Program-made: the position numbers and the translations under genes
Notes under the pieces: model-generated
Databases searched by the model: none
Told to the model about the DNA's origin: nothing
What the model saw: only the letters and a program-made list of their open reading frames with translations
Shown here: positions 1 to 7,271 of the stretch, one piece after another
Layout: each line of letters begins with the position of its first letter
How positions within the stretch are numbered: the first letter of the stretch is position 1
Assembly: GCA_003224635.1 (NCBI GenBank)
Contig: QHZK01000083.1
Location: forward strand, 1-25,233
Reading direction: 5' to 3'
DNA: 25,233 nt
From: Acidobacteriota bacterium
GTDB lineage: Bacteria; Acidobacteriota; Terriglobia; UBA7540

Positions 1-646
1 CATGGACCAGTTCATCTCCGCCCTCGGCCGCCGCGACCACGCCCTGTTCCTCGATTGCCGCGACTTGAAATACCGCCACGTGCCCTTGCGCGGGGACGTG
101 AAGATCGTGGTCTCGAATTCCGGCGTCAAGCGCGCCCTGGCGCACTCGGAGTACGAAGTTCGGGTCAAACAATGCCGCCAGGCTGTCGAACAGCTTCGCT
201 CGAGCGGGCTCGAAGTCCAGACCCTGCGCGACGTGAAGCTCGCGGACTTGATCGCGAGGGGCAAGTCCCTGGACAGGATCGCGCTCAAGCGAGCCAGTCA
301 CGTGGTGACGGAAAACGACCGCGTGCGCGAGGCGGTGAGGATGCTCGAGCAGGGCGACCTGAAGTATTTCGGGAAGCTGATGAACGACTCGCACAAGAGC
401 TTGCGCGACGACTACGAGGTCAGCTCCAAGGAACTCGACGCGCTGGTGGAAGTTGCCTGGAAGCAGCCGGGCGTGCTGGGCGCGCGCATGACCGGGGCCG
501 GATTCGGCGGCTGCACGGTCAACCTGGTCGAGCGCGACGCGGCGGAAGCCTTTGCGGAAGCCGTCCAGAAGGGTTACCAGCAAGCATTGGGTCTCCGCGC
601 CGAGGTTTACGTCTGCCAAGCCTCCGACGGCGCGCTGGCAACGTAA
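1..646 (+). CDS. galK: Galactokinase, C-terminal part (5' end outside window)
   Basis: GHMP-family kinase that phosphorylates galactose at C1 with ATP in the cytoplasmic Leloir pathway. The window opens inside the conserved (GI)MDQF segment, whose Asp is the catalytic base in known galactokinases; the ATG at position 2 is therefore an internal Met, not the start. The fragment of about 214 residues then shows the GHMP motif 3, MTGAGFGGC, at fragment residues 163-170, followed by the usual short C-terminal strand-helix region. The stop is TAA at 644-646. Roughly the first 170 residues (signature motif GRxNLIGEH and the phosphate loop) lie upstream of the window, so operon context cannot be judged. 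Downstream is a repeat-rich gap and a convergent gene. Galactokinase is favoured over other GHMP kinases because the MDQF and final motif spacing match GalK. Confidence 0.93.
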   Translation, partial: MDQFISALGRRDHALFLDCRDLKYRHVPLRGDVKIVVSNSGVKRALAHSEYEVRVKQCRQAVEQLRSSGLEVQTLRDVKLADLIARGKSLDRIALKRASHVVTENDRVREAVRMLEQGDLKYFGKLMNDSHKSLRDDYEVSSKELDALVEVAWKQPGVLGARMTGAGFGGCTVNLVERDAAEAFAEAVQKGYQQALGLRAEVYVCQASDGALAT

Positions 647-670
647 GGGTCGAAGCAGAGTACCTCAAAT

Positions 671-707
671 TTTTTGTCTCATGCGTCCCATTTGTCTCCA
701 TTGTCTC
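671..707. repeat. Short-period array, unit about ATTGTCTC
   Basis: About four degenerate copies of an (A)TTGTCTC-like unit with 8-10 base spacing, starting 27 bases after the galK stop. Only one arm is visible; no GAGAC-type inverted partner was found before the next gene. It resembles the other short-period arrays in this window in position but not in sequence. Confidence 0.55.
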
Positions 708-714
708 AGATTTT

Positions 715-772
715 CATGCTACGCTTGATCCTGCCCGGAAGACCGGGCAAGGGAAGGAATCAGGGTAGCGTG
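715..772. other. Long imperfect hairpin downstream of galK
   Basis: The core is a perfect 7-bp stem TGCCCGG/CCGGGCA (732-738 and 743-749) with the tetraloop AAGA. Imperfect complementarity continues outward to CATGCTAC (715-722) against GTAGCGTG (765-772), so the RNA of either strand could fold over some 58 bases. No T-run follows it directly. It may be a terminator-like or transcript-stabilising structure for galK, or a REP-type dispersed palindrome. Confidence 0.5.
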
Positions 773-973
773 CGCAATGGGATCCGGTTCGAGGGACTAA
801 GCGTAAGGGAAACGACGACTTAGCTGTGAAAAGCAGGTAAATCGAGGCATTTTTTTGGCGGGGAACAAAGCCAATATGTCCCATAGAATCAGTTATTTAA
901 CCCAAAAGTGGCTTGAAAACAAAGCCAATGAACTTGTACTCGTTTTTCCGAGCGGATTCCACACCAAAGCAGG

Positions 974-1456
974 CTAACCCTCCTCCCTCGCCAGGCGTTT
1001 GAGCGCTTCGCCCTCCACCCGCATGTTAAGCCACTCCTTGACGACTCTGGCTCCAAAGGACTCGTAGAACCGGATGGAAGGAGCGTTCCAGTCGAGGACT
1101 TGCCACTGGAAGCGTCCGCAGTTGTGCTCGACGGCAACTCCCGCCAGATGGACGAGGAGGCCCTTGCCGATTCCCTTGCCGCGGAACTCCGGGCGCACGA
1201 AGAGGTCTTCCAGGTGCAAGCTGGGGCGGCCGAGCCAGGTGGAGTAGTTATAGAAGAACAGGGCGAAGCCGGCGGGCTTCCCATCCCACTCCGCGATGAG
1301 GACGCGGAACTTGGGTTCGGCGCCGAAGCCGTCTCGCGCGAGGTCCGCCTCCGTCGCGGTCACAGCTTGAGGCTCGCGCTCGTATGCGGCGAGTTCGCGG
1401 ATGAACTCGAGGATCAGCTTGACGTCGCTTGAGGTGGCCGGTCGGATGTTCAGCAT
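974..1456 (-). CDS. GNAT N-acetyltransferase, SSAT/thialysine-acetyltransferase type
   Basis: Predicted cytoplasmic acetyl-CoA-dependent N-acetyltransferase of 160 residues, the usual length for a single GNAT domain. It begins IRPATSSDV, the standard first strand of the fold. The acetyl-CoA pyrophosphate loop is seen as FRGKGIGKG (residues 91-99). Around it, the pattern YSTWLGRPSLHLEDLFV (71-87) and QVLDWNAPSIRFYESFGA (119-136) closely follows the spermidine/spermine and thialysine acetyltransferase group (SSAT family), so a polyamine or lysine-like amine is the likely substrate; this is inference from family resemblance. The ATG at 1456 starts the domain exactly. The same frame stays open much further upstream, but that stretch is antisense to the neighbouring membrane-protein gene and is low-complexity Arg/Ala, so it is rejected as an N-terminal extension. 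A hairpin-rich gap separates it from the upstream gene. Confidence 0.88.
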   Translation of the reverse strand: MLNIRPATSSDVKLILEFIRELAAYEREPQAVTATEADLARDGFGAEPKFRVLIAEWDGKPAGFALFFYNYSTWLGRPSLHLEDLFVRPEFRGKGIGKGLLVHLAGVAVEHNCGRFQWQVLDWNAPSIRFYESFGARVVKEWLNMRVEGEALKRLAREEG

Positions 1457-1459
1457 CGC

Positions 1460-1560
1460 GAGTTGTAGGGGCGCTCTATGAGCGCCGAAAAACGGCGGTC
1501 CCTTCCAGGGCAGACTTCGACCGCCGCTACGCAAGAAACACGGGCGAGACGCCCGCGCTC
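1460..1560. repeat. Composite of three intergenic hairpins (TTGTAGGGGCG... element)
   Basis: Three stem-loops lie in a row in the gap before the acetyltransferase. The first is GGCGCTC/GAGCGCC (1470-1476, 1480-1486; loop TAT). The second is CGGCGGTC/GACCGCCG (1493-1500, 1519-1526). The third is CGGGCG/CGCCCG (1541-1546, 1550-1555; loop AGA). The leading segment TTGTAGGGGCG...ATGAGCGCCGAAA recurs, diverged, at 22398-22426, and its first part also at 4360. This has the look of a dispersed, mobile-like palindromic repeat family rather than a gene-specific regulator. Confidence 0.7.
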
Positions 1561-1587
1561 CCAGGGATTCTTGAGCGGCGAGCGCCA

Positions 1588-2181
1588 CTACTTGATCGGC
1601 CCCCTGATGAGAACAATCAACACGCCGAGGGCCAGCAAGACCAGAATGACAACCGGCAGACCGATTCCCTCCACAAACGGGCAGAGAGCTCGCGGGGTCT
1701 TGCGCCGGACCAGATACCACGGGAAGACGATCGGCCACAGGAACAGCGCCCCCAGCGCCCAGCGCAGCGGTCTGGGCACGCCGCGCCGGTTCGCGTCGTA
1801 GAAGACCCACGCCGCGCAAAGCATCTCGACGCCGCCCAACACAAGCTCGGCCTTGATCAGTCCCCAGCGGCGCTCGGCGAGCCCGGCTGCCAGAATTCGG
1901 ACCAGCAGCAGGACGGCAAAGAGGAGCCACGGGAACCGTACGTTGCCCGTCGCCGGCTGAGCCTCGAACGGTTGAAGCTGCGGGGCGCGGGCTGACGCCG
2001 CTTTGATTTGCGCGGGGTCGATGGGTTGCTTGCAGGCGACGCACACGCGGCACAGGGGTCCGAGCATCTGGCCGCAGGCGGGGCAAGGAAACGCTTCATC
2101 CGGGAAAGCCGCCCCGGAAGCCGAGGTCGTACGCGCAATTCGTCGGCTCGCTGATTCGGGCGCTCCGCTTCGGTCAATCAT
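1588..2181 (-). CDS. Zinc-ribbon multi-pass membrane protein, function unknown
   Basis: A 197-residue protein that I do not recognise by name. Near the N-terminus it carries a cysteine cluster CPAC...CRVCVAC (residues 33-50) that looks like a zinc ribbon. It then has about four hydrophobic segments typical of membrane helices, near residues 81-101, 111-130, 139-160 and 175-194. The cytoplasmic zinc ribbon plus small membrane bundle architecture is common in uncharacterised bacterial proteins. The ATG at 2181 is chosen because the frame above it runs antisense to, or into, the end of the upstream PIG-L gene and lacks sense. That start codon lies inside an octamer repeat array, and no clear Shine-Dalgarno is visible, so translation may depend on read-through from the upstream gene, which ends 31 bases before it. 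Confidence 0.72.
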   Translation of the reverse strand: MIDRSGAPESASRRIARTTSASGAAFPDEAFPCPACGQMLGPLCRVCVACKQPIDPAQIKAASARAPQLQPFEAQPATGNVRFPWLLFAVLLLVRILAAGLAERRWGLIKAELVLGGVEMLCAAWVFYDANRRGVPRPLRWALGALFLWPIVFPWYLVRRKTPRALCPFVEGIGLPVVILVLLALGVLIVLIRGPIK

Positions 2182-2220
2182 GAAATGGCTCAATCGCCAA
2201 TGGCTCAATGACTCAATGGG
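2174..2220. repeat. Octamer array (unit TCAATGNC) spanning a gene junction
   Basis: Six units with 7-8 base period: TCAATCAT, GAAATGGC, TCAATCGC, CAATGGC, TCAATGAC, TCAATGGG. On the minus strand the array supplies both the TGA stop of the large PIG-L gene (2213-2215) and the ATG start of the zinc-ribbon gene (2179-2181). The same unit occurs in the convergent gap at 9180-9290. Confidence 0.7.
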
Positions 2221-4285
2221 CGCCGGTCTCGTTCCATCCCTCGTGGTCCTTCCAATCGAGGACTTGCCAGTGGACCTCGGTGCGTCGAAGCCGGTCGAAG
2301 GCGCGCAGGCTCCCTTCAGCGCGATTACCGTCCTGCGACTGATAGTACCAACCCGCTTCCTGGCCAAGAGCCGTAGCTTCTCCGGACACGAAGAATACGT
2401 TCTTTTGGTAGCGGTACGGCGCGTGGACCTGCGGTCCCGGTCCGTAACTCTGGTCGGTCAGTAATATTGTACTCGATGGAATGCTGCCTTGGCGAAGCAG
2501 TTCCTGCATCGCCTTTACGACGAACCAGTTGTTCGTACGGTGGTCCACGTGGCGCTCGTCGGGGTGCCCGGTGTAGATCACTTCGGGCTTGAACCTCTCG
2601 ATCAATTCCTTGGCCATCTCGACCACCGGCTCGCGAGCGTAGGGAAGATTCGGGCGAGCGAGGCCCTCGTAGGGAGCGCGGTCGCTCGCGAGCATTACCG
2701 AGAGATAAGGGTCCGAAGCTTTAACGTCGTCGTACCAGACGTGGCCGGACCCGCCGTCGGGCAGCCCCAGGAAGTAGATGTCCTCCGGCGGCACACCCAG
2801 GTGGCCGAGCGCGCCGCGGGCCTCATCCATGCGCAGGGCGCCGAAATTCAGGCCCTCAGCGGGGGCGCAGGAATGCTGATAGTAGCGGTCGCAAGAGCCC
2901 GCGTCGCCGCTGGTGAAATACACAAAGTGAATCGGAATGTGGTTTTCGACCGCGGCGCGAATGACCCCGTGGTGAGCGCCTTCGTCATCCGGGTGCGCGC
3001 AGAAAATCAGGATCGACTTCGGCAGCGGGTTGACGGCAAGCTCGAGCGTGTTGGTGGCGAGAATTGCGCCTGAGGATTCGCTCACCTGGACTTCGGCGCG
3101 ATAGACTCCGGCAGACTCAGCGGGAAACCGGAACGGGACGCTCTTGTCGACTGTAGCGCCGGGACCGAGGTCGAGCGCGTCAGCGACTGCGTTGCTCGCC
3201 AGCTCCGAGCCGTCGGGACCGAGCAGGCGGGCACGGACTGATACCCCGCGCCACGGCGCCGACGTAGGGTTGCGGACCGAGAAATTGACTGTCGCTTCGC
3301 TGCCCGAAGCGAACATTGTGTGGCTGTGTTCGAACTGGATTGCCGGAGAATCGAGCTCCGGCGGGTAAAAGCGCCGGTAGGATGACGTGTTGATCGAGCT
3401 GAGATCGGGGTGAAGGTACTGCATCGGCAATCCCGGAGGCCCGGCGTAAGGCCTCGGCGAATCGACTCCGGGCGGGCGAACGAAAACGATCGGCGTAAAG
3501 GCGATGTCGAGCACGTTCTTCCGCTCGCGGTCCCAGACCACGACCGCGTATTGGGATACGGTGGGCTGTTTCACGTCCGCAGCCACCGCCGCCCGTGCGG
3601 ACCGGATTTCCTTGGCGCCGCCTGCGGGCAGCGAGAGCGAGTCGGCAAGCGTGACGGTGTCCACGTCCGCGCGTTCGGACGTTTGCGCAATCCAGGGCCA
3701 GTAGCGCTTCGAGAATTCCACTCGCAGGCCCGAAAGGGGATGGTCCGCGAGATTCTTCAATGCAACCACCGCCGCGACCTGATCGCCGGTGGTGTAGAAA
3801 GTCTTGTCGAGCTTGATTTCCTCGAGGTGAACGACCTTTCTGTAAACCGCAAAGGACCCGGTGCGCACCGGATTGCCGATCGACTGATGAGGCCGCGGGT
3901 CCCTTTCGGCGATGTCGATTTCATAGCGTCCGGTTCGAGCGTCGCGGGGCACTCTCCAGAGATCGAAATACTCGGACGGGTCCTTCGCGCTCGATAGCAG
4001 AAGCGAATCGGGCAAAGGAAGGTCCTTCGCAACCGGCCGGCTCTCACCCGCGTATCGTATGGTCGCTACGAGTTCTCTCGGGACAGCGGTCGGGCGCTCG
4101 GCATCCGTGCCGGGCGCTGGTTGCGCGAGCCGAATACGGACTTGGGAGCCGACGTTGTAGCTAGTTTGGTCGGGGACCGCTTTGAGGGCGGCTTGGGACC
4201 AACCTTGAGCCGAGCCGAGCACGAGCGCTGCGACGAGGACAAGAGTTCTCAATGCTGTTCGGCTTAGGTTTCTTCCCACGATCAT
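2213..4285 (-). CDS. Exported PIG-L family deacetylase with long N-terminal beta-rich region
   Basis: A 690-residue protein. Residues 1 to about 31 form a signal peptide (hydrophobic 12-25, then a cut site near GWSQA). Residues 32-420 look like several beta-sandwich domains, with short Gly/Pro-rich linkers. The PIG-L (LmbE-like) zinc-dependent N-deacetylase domain occupies about 423-660, with the metal motif AHPDDE at 430-435 and the second ligand cluster HPDERHVDH at 574-582. PIG-L enzymes deacetylate GlcNAc-containing or similar amide substrates; here the substrate is unknown, and the signal sequence points to the periplasm or cell surface. The ATG at 4285 has AAGG directly against it, whereas a GTG two codons later (4279) has AAGGA at proper spacing, so the true start may be 4279. 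It follows the other PIG-L gene by 108 bases, likely the same transcript. Confidence 0.86.
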   Translation of the reverse strand: MIVGRNLSRTALRTLVLVAALVLGSAQGWSQAALKAVPDQTSYNVGSQVRIRLAQPAPGTDAERPTAVPRELVATIRYAGESRPVAKDLPLPDSLLLSSAKDPSEYFDLWRVPRDARTGRYEIDIAERDPRPHQSIGNPVRTGSFAVYRKVVHLEEIKLDKTFYTTGDQVAAVVALKNLADHPLSGLRVEFSKRYWPWIAQTSERADVDTVTLADSLSLPAGGAKEIRSARAAVAADVKQPTVSQYAVVVWDRERKNVLDIAFTPIVFVRPPGVDSPRPYAGPPGLPMQYLHPDLSSINTSSYRRFYPPELDSPAIQFEHSHTMFASGSEATVNFSVRNPTSAPWRGVSVRARLLGPDGSELASNAVADALDLGPGATVDKSVPFRFPAESAGVYRAEVQVSESSGAILATNTLELAVNPLPKSILIFCAHPDDEGAHHGVIRAAVENHIPIHFVYFTSGDAGSCDRYYQHSCAPAEGLNFGALRMDEARGALGHLGVPPEDIYFLGLPDGGSGHVWYDDVKASDPYLSVMLASDRAPYEGLARPNLPYAREPVVEMAKELIERFKPEVIYTGHPDERHVDHRTNNWFVVKAMQELLRQGSIPSSTILLTDQSYGPGPQVHAPYRYQKNVFFVSGEATALGQEAGWYYQSQDGNRAEGSLRAFDRLRRTEVHWQVLDWKDHEGWNETGAH

Positions 4286-4359
4286 CCTTAGCGATTGTAG
4301 TTGTGCCGGGCGGGCTTGTACAGGAATTACGTTGACTGACGCCTGTGCGACAACCGGAG

Positions 4360-4397
4360 TTGTAGCGGCGCGCTGCGTGCTTGAAAGGCACGGCTAC
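4360..4397. repeat. TTGTAGCGGCG element with nested hairpin between the PIG-L genes
   Basis: Begins TTGTAGCGGCG (4360-4370), as in the elements at 1463 and 22398. It contains CGTGC/GCACG (4376-4380, 4388-4392) nested within GTAGC/GCTAC (4362-4366, 4393-4397). The outer arm overlaps the stop codon of the upstream PIG-L gene. Confidence 0.45.
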
Positions 4398-5839
4398 TGC
4401 GGCAGTCCGCCGCCGGACGTCACATTGACCCGCAGCGTGACCGAGCCGATCGCTTTCCCGTCCGCCTCGGCTCTGTAAGTGACCTCCTGCCACTCCGGTC
4501 CTTTGGAAGATGGCGCTACTGCGGCAGCCTGGACAGGATACACGTCGTGCGCGGCGACCGGATACCGGGCCGTTCCGGTCCTCTCCGTCCAGCCTTGTGG
4601 CAACGCCACGGTCAAGGTCACCTCGGCGGACGCAGCCGAATCGTTGCGGATCACGAGCGGGACGTGCAGAGTCTCGCCGGCCTGGACGCTTACTTCGGGC
4701 GTCGGCAACAGTCGCGCCAGGAGTTCAAGGTCGTGAGCCTTCCAGAATTCTGGATAAAAGGCCCACGGGCCTCCCAGCTCGAGAGACAAACCGTCGCGCT
4801 GCTTGGGCTGATAACCACGAACAGGAGAGTAAGGAACAGCGGCTGGGTCGATTCCTTCGAAGACGTCTCCGGTCGTCGCGGACTTCACGAGCGATTTGCC
4901 GAAGATCAGGCGCACCGGTTGCTTGAAGAACTCAAAATTCCCCGCAGCCAGCGCCTGCTTGGCGAGTTGGCCGGTGTCTCCTTGGGTAAGATGGAAGCGC
5001 ATCTCCTCGGCGGCCATTCGATAGTAAGGAAGGTGGCGCGAAGGAGAGACGTCCGTCGTCCGATACTCGGGTCCCTTGCCTTCCAGGAAATCGGTGTGAG
5101 AGGCGTCCGAGAAGTAGTAGATTTTCTTGGGCTGCCAGGGACGCAGTCCCTCGGTCAGATTGCTGATGCTCGTCCGGTTGCGGGGCGCGGAGACCTGTTC
5201 GGGAAACACCGTGGGATCTCCGGCCAGATCGAACGCCTCCGTCGCGATCACGCCGGCGGCCTGGTGGTCGTCGTGGTTCTCGCCCGCCACGTAGTCCGGC
5301 AGCCAGGTCAGGACCACTTCGGGCCGCGTCAGGCGCACCAGGCGGACCGCCTTGCCCAGCGCGGCGCCGTGATTCCACGTCTCGAGCGAGCGCAGGACGT
5401 CCTGGCCCGGTGTATCGGGCCCGTCGAGGAACCAGACGTTCATGATGTCGAGAAAAGCGCAGGCGCGGCGAGCCTCGATCTCGCGCTCCGCGCCGAGCGC
5501 CGCGGCCTGCTCGTATCCCATGGCGTTGCCGCCACCGTCGCCGCGAGTCCCGTAAATCACGGCAACGCGCTTGTGCTCGTCGTAAACCGCTTTGGCCAGG
5601 TAGGCGCTGACCATGGTCTCGTCATCCGGATGGGCGACGACCACCAGAATGTCGGCCTTGAAGCGCTCGTCGGGCGCAGGACTCCGCGGCGCCTCAGGAA
5701 CTAGTCCGTCGTCGGCGGTGCGTGGTCCGTTATTCCTGACGCCGGGGTAGCGCGTCAAGCGCGGTTGCGTATATAAGCTTGCGAATGCTGCGAATACTGA
5801 ACCGCACAAAATCGAGTAAACAAGAGATCGGATTCGCAT
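4394..5839 (-). CDS. PIG-L family deacetylase with C-terminal NEW3-like domain
   Basis: A 481-residue protein. A hydrophobic stretch at about 5-24 is a signal peptide or membrane anchor. The PIG-L catalytic domain starts near residue 60, with AHPDDE at 69-74 and the second cluster ENHDDH at 187-192, so the zinc site appears complete. The C-terminal part (about 395-480, pattern VPLVIRNDSAASAEVTLTV and QGWT) resembles the NEW3 beta-sandwich found attached to glycosidases, which suggests a carbohydrate-containing substrate at the cell envelope; this is inference. The ATG at 5839 is preferred: upstream sequence of the same frame overlaps the divergent isomerase gene, while AGGAGG lies 12 bases before this ATG (slightly far). 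It is the first gene of the leftward PIG-L group and diverges from the isomerase gene across 148 bases. Confidence 0.87.
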   Translation of the reverse strand: MRIRSLVYSILCGSVFAAFASLYTQPRLTRYPGVRNNGPRTADDGLVPEAPRSPAPDERFKADILVVVAHPDDETMVSAYLAKAVYDEHKRVAVIYGTRGDGGGNAMGYEQAAALGAEREIEARRACAFLDIMNVWFLDGPDTPGQDVLRSLETWNHGAALGKAVRLVRLTRPEVVLTWLPDYVAGENHDDHQAAGVIATEAFDLAGDPTVFPEQVSAPRNRTSISNLTEGLRPWQPKKIYYFSDASHTDFLEGKGPEYRTTDVSPSRHLPYYRMAAEEMRFHLTQGDTGQLAKQALAAGNFEFFKQPVRLIFGKSLVKSATTGDVFEGIDPAAVPYSPVRGYQPKQRDGLSLELGGPWAFYPEFWKAHDLELLARLLPTPEVSVQAGETLHVPLVIRNDSAASAEVTLTVALPQGWTERTGTARYPVAAHDVYPVQAAAVAPSSKGPEWQEVTYRAEADGKAIGSVTLRVNVTSGGGLPQ

Positions 5840-5987
5840 CGGTTGAGTGGACCTCCTGAAAGTTTCTCGAGCGGTCTGCGACCGCCGACTTTTGTTATAC
5901 CCGAATATTTGCGAGAGGGCCTCAGCATATCTGCAAGCGGAATTCTTGGCGTATACTTCTGCCCGCTCAGTCGAGGGAGGACTGCTC

Positions 5988-7148
5988 ATGCACAACATGC
6001 CTGGTTCGCGTTCTCTAAGCCGCAGGAAGTTTCTTGCCGCAACGGGTGGCGCGCTCGCGGCCGCGCCCGTTGAGGCCCGCGGAGCCTCCGGCATTCAAAC
6101 CAGTTTGGCTCCGGATCCTGACGCGCCGATCGCGCTTCCGGCGCTTGTGATTCCTGCTCCGCCTGCTGTAGCGCGCAAAATACCCATCGGCGTCTTCGAC
6201 CCCGTTTTCTATCACCTCACGCTCGATGCCTTCCTCGACAAGCTCGCGGCGCTCGGGCTCGAGGCGGTGGAGGTCGCCACGTCGGATTATCCTGCGACGC
6301 CGCACTGCCCGGTCAAGGAGATGCTCGACGATCCAGCCAAGGCCCGGGCCTGGAAGCGAAAGTTTGATGACCGGAACATCCGCATTGGCGCATTCAGTTG
6401 CCACGGGAACCCCCTGCACCCGGATTCGAGAATCGCCGAGCGCGACCGGGAGGCCTTCCATCGGACGGTGTTGCTGGCGGAGCGACTGGAGGTGCCGGTG
6501 ATTGTGGGTTTCTCCGGCTGCCCGGGCGACTCCGAGAGCGCCAAGCACCCCAACTGGGTCACTTATCGCTGGCCTGACGACTTTGAAGAGGTCGTCGAGT
6601 GGCAGTGGAAGGAGAAGGTGGTCCCTTACTGGAAAGAAGCTGCCGCGTTCGCGCGCCAGCACAGTGTGCGAAGGCTGGCGTTCGAGATGCATCCCGGCTT
6701 CGTAGTTTACAATCCGTGGACGCTCCTCAGGCTGCGCGAGGCCGTGGGCGAAGAAATCGGCGCCAACAACGACCTGAGCCACCTGTTCTGGCAAGGCTGC
6801 GACCCCGTCGAGGTGATTCATTTGCTCGGCAAGCACGGCGCGCTTTTCCACGCCCACATGAAAGACACGCTGGTGTTCAGGGACAACGTGGCCAAGTATG
6901 GGCTGCTCGCCTTCGAGCCGCACGACACGGGGCGCGACCACTTGTCGATGGTCTTCCGCGCCGTCGGCTACGGTCACGGAGCGAACCTGTGGAAGGATAT
7001 CGTGAAGGCGTACATGGACGTGGGCTACCAGGGCATCCTGAGCATCGAGAACGAGGACCCGTTCCTGGCAGGTGAGGTAGGCGTCGAGCGCGCCGCCTAC
7101 GTCTTGAAAAACGTTCGGGCGGAGCTGCTCACGCAAGACGGTAAGTAG
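5988..7148 (+). CDS. Tat-exported sugar phosphate isomerase/epimerase-like TIM barrel
   Basis: A 386-residue protein. The N-terminus has a twin-arginine motif, SRRKFLAA (residues 11-18), followed by a short Ala/Gly-rich hydrophobic stretch, so export by Tat in folded form is likely. The rest is a xylose-isomerase-like TIM barrel (AP-endonuclease family 2 fold). Likely divalent-metal ligands are visible as E233 and H235 in FEMHP, D262 and H265 in NNDLSH, H288/H290 in FHAHM and E354 in SIENED. Such proteins isomerise or epimerise sugars or their derivatives; the real substrate cannot be read from the sequence. The ATG at 5988 is chosen for the strong GGGAGG at 5975-5980 and because the Tat motif follows; the frame is open further upstream without a ribosome site. 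The gene ends in tandem TAG TAG made by the heptamer array after it. Confidence 0.86.
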   Translation: MHNMPGSRSLSRRKFLAATGGALAAAPVEARGASGIQTSLAPDPDAPIALPALVIPAPPAVARKIPIGVFDPVFYHLTLDAFLDKLAALGLEAVEVATSDYPATPHCPVKEMLDDPAKARAWKRKFDDRNIRIGAFSCHGNPLHPDSRIAERDREAFHRTVLLAERLEVPVIVGFSGCPGDSESAKHPNWVTYRWPDDFEEVVEWQWKEKVVPYWKEAAAFARQHSVRRLAFEMHPGFVVYNPWTLLRLREAVGEEIGANNDLSHLFWQGCDPVEVIHLLGKHGALFHAHMKDTLVFRDNVAKYGLLAFEPHDTGRDHLSMVFRAVGYGHGANLWKDIVKAYMDVGYQGILSIENEDPFLAGEVGVERAAYVLKNVRAELLTQDGK

Positions 7149-7260
7149 TAGGTAGTAGGCTGCATGTAGGGGCAAGATGGTGGGCAGTAGGTTGCATGTT
7201 GCGCCTGCGTGTGGCGGCGTTTCCCCATCTACTACCCACTACCTACTACCTACCCCCTAC
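7146..7260. repeat. Inverted heptamer arrays between convergent stop codons
   Basis: The left arm (7146-7159) is TAGTAGG twice. The right arm (7229-7260) is CTACTAC CCACTAC CTACTAC CTACCCC CTAC, period 7. GTAGGTAGTAGG (7148-7159) is perfectly complementary to CCTACTACCTAC (7242-7253), a 12-bp stem around an 82-base loop. The left arm contains the isomerase stop codon, and the right arm ends 11 bases before the permease stop, so the arms fill the convergent gap. A bidirectional terminator or barrier to read-through is a possible role. Confidence 0.7.
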
Positions 7261-7271
7261 CGTTCTACGCT

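Larger units (their letters stand above)
647..973. other. Intergenic gap between convergent galK and acetyltransferase gene
   Basis: About 327 bases with no credible gene on either strand. It holds the GTCTC short-period array (671-707), a long imperfect hairpin (715-772), a T7 tract at about 851-857, and a 12-base direct repeat, AACAAAGCCAAT, at 864-875 and 918-929. Both flanking genes end here, so transcription termination is the most likely role of the gap as a whole, but no classic hairpin plus T-tract lies directly after either stop codon. Confidence 0.6.

Noticed and set aside
55..768. Second plus-strand frame overlapping galK
   Set aside because: Arg/Gly-rich shadow of galK; the GHMP motifs are in the other frame.
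864..929. Direct repeat AACAAAGCCAAT, 54 bases apart
   Set aside because: No flanking element, array or gene logic; too short to claim a target-site duplication.
1457..2086. N-terminal extension of the acetyltransferase
   Set aside because: Low-complexity Arg/Ala sequence antisense in character to the zinc-ribbon gene and running through hairpin repeats; the GNAT fold starts at 1456.
6015..7175. Long minus-strand open frame opposite the isomerase-like gene
   Set aside because: The opposite strand encodes a protein with a Tat signal, metal ligands and a ribosome site; this frame has none.
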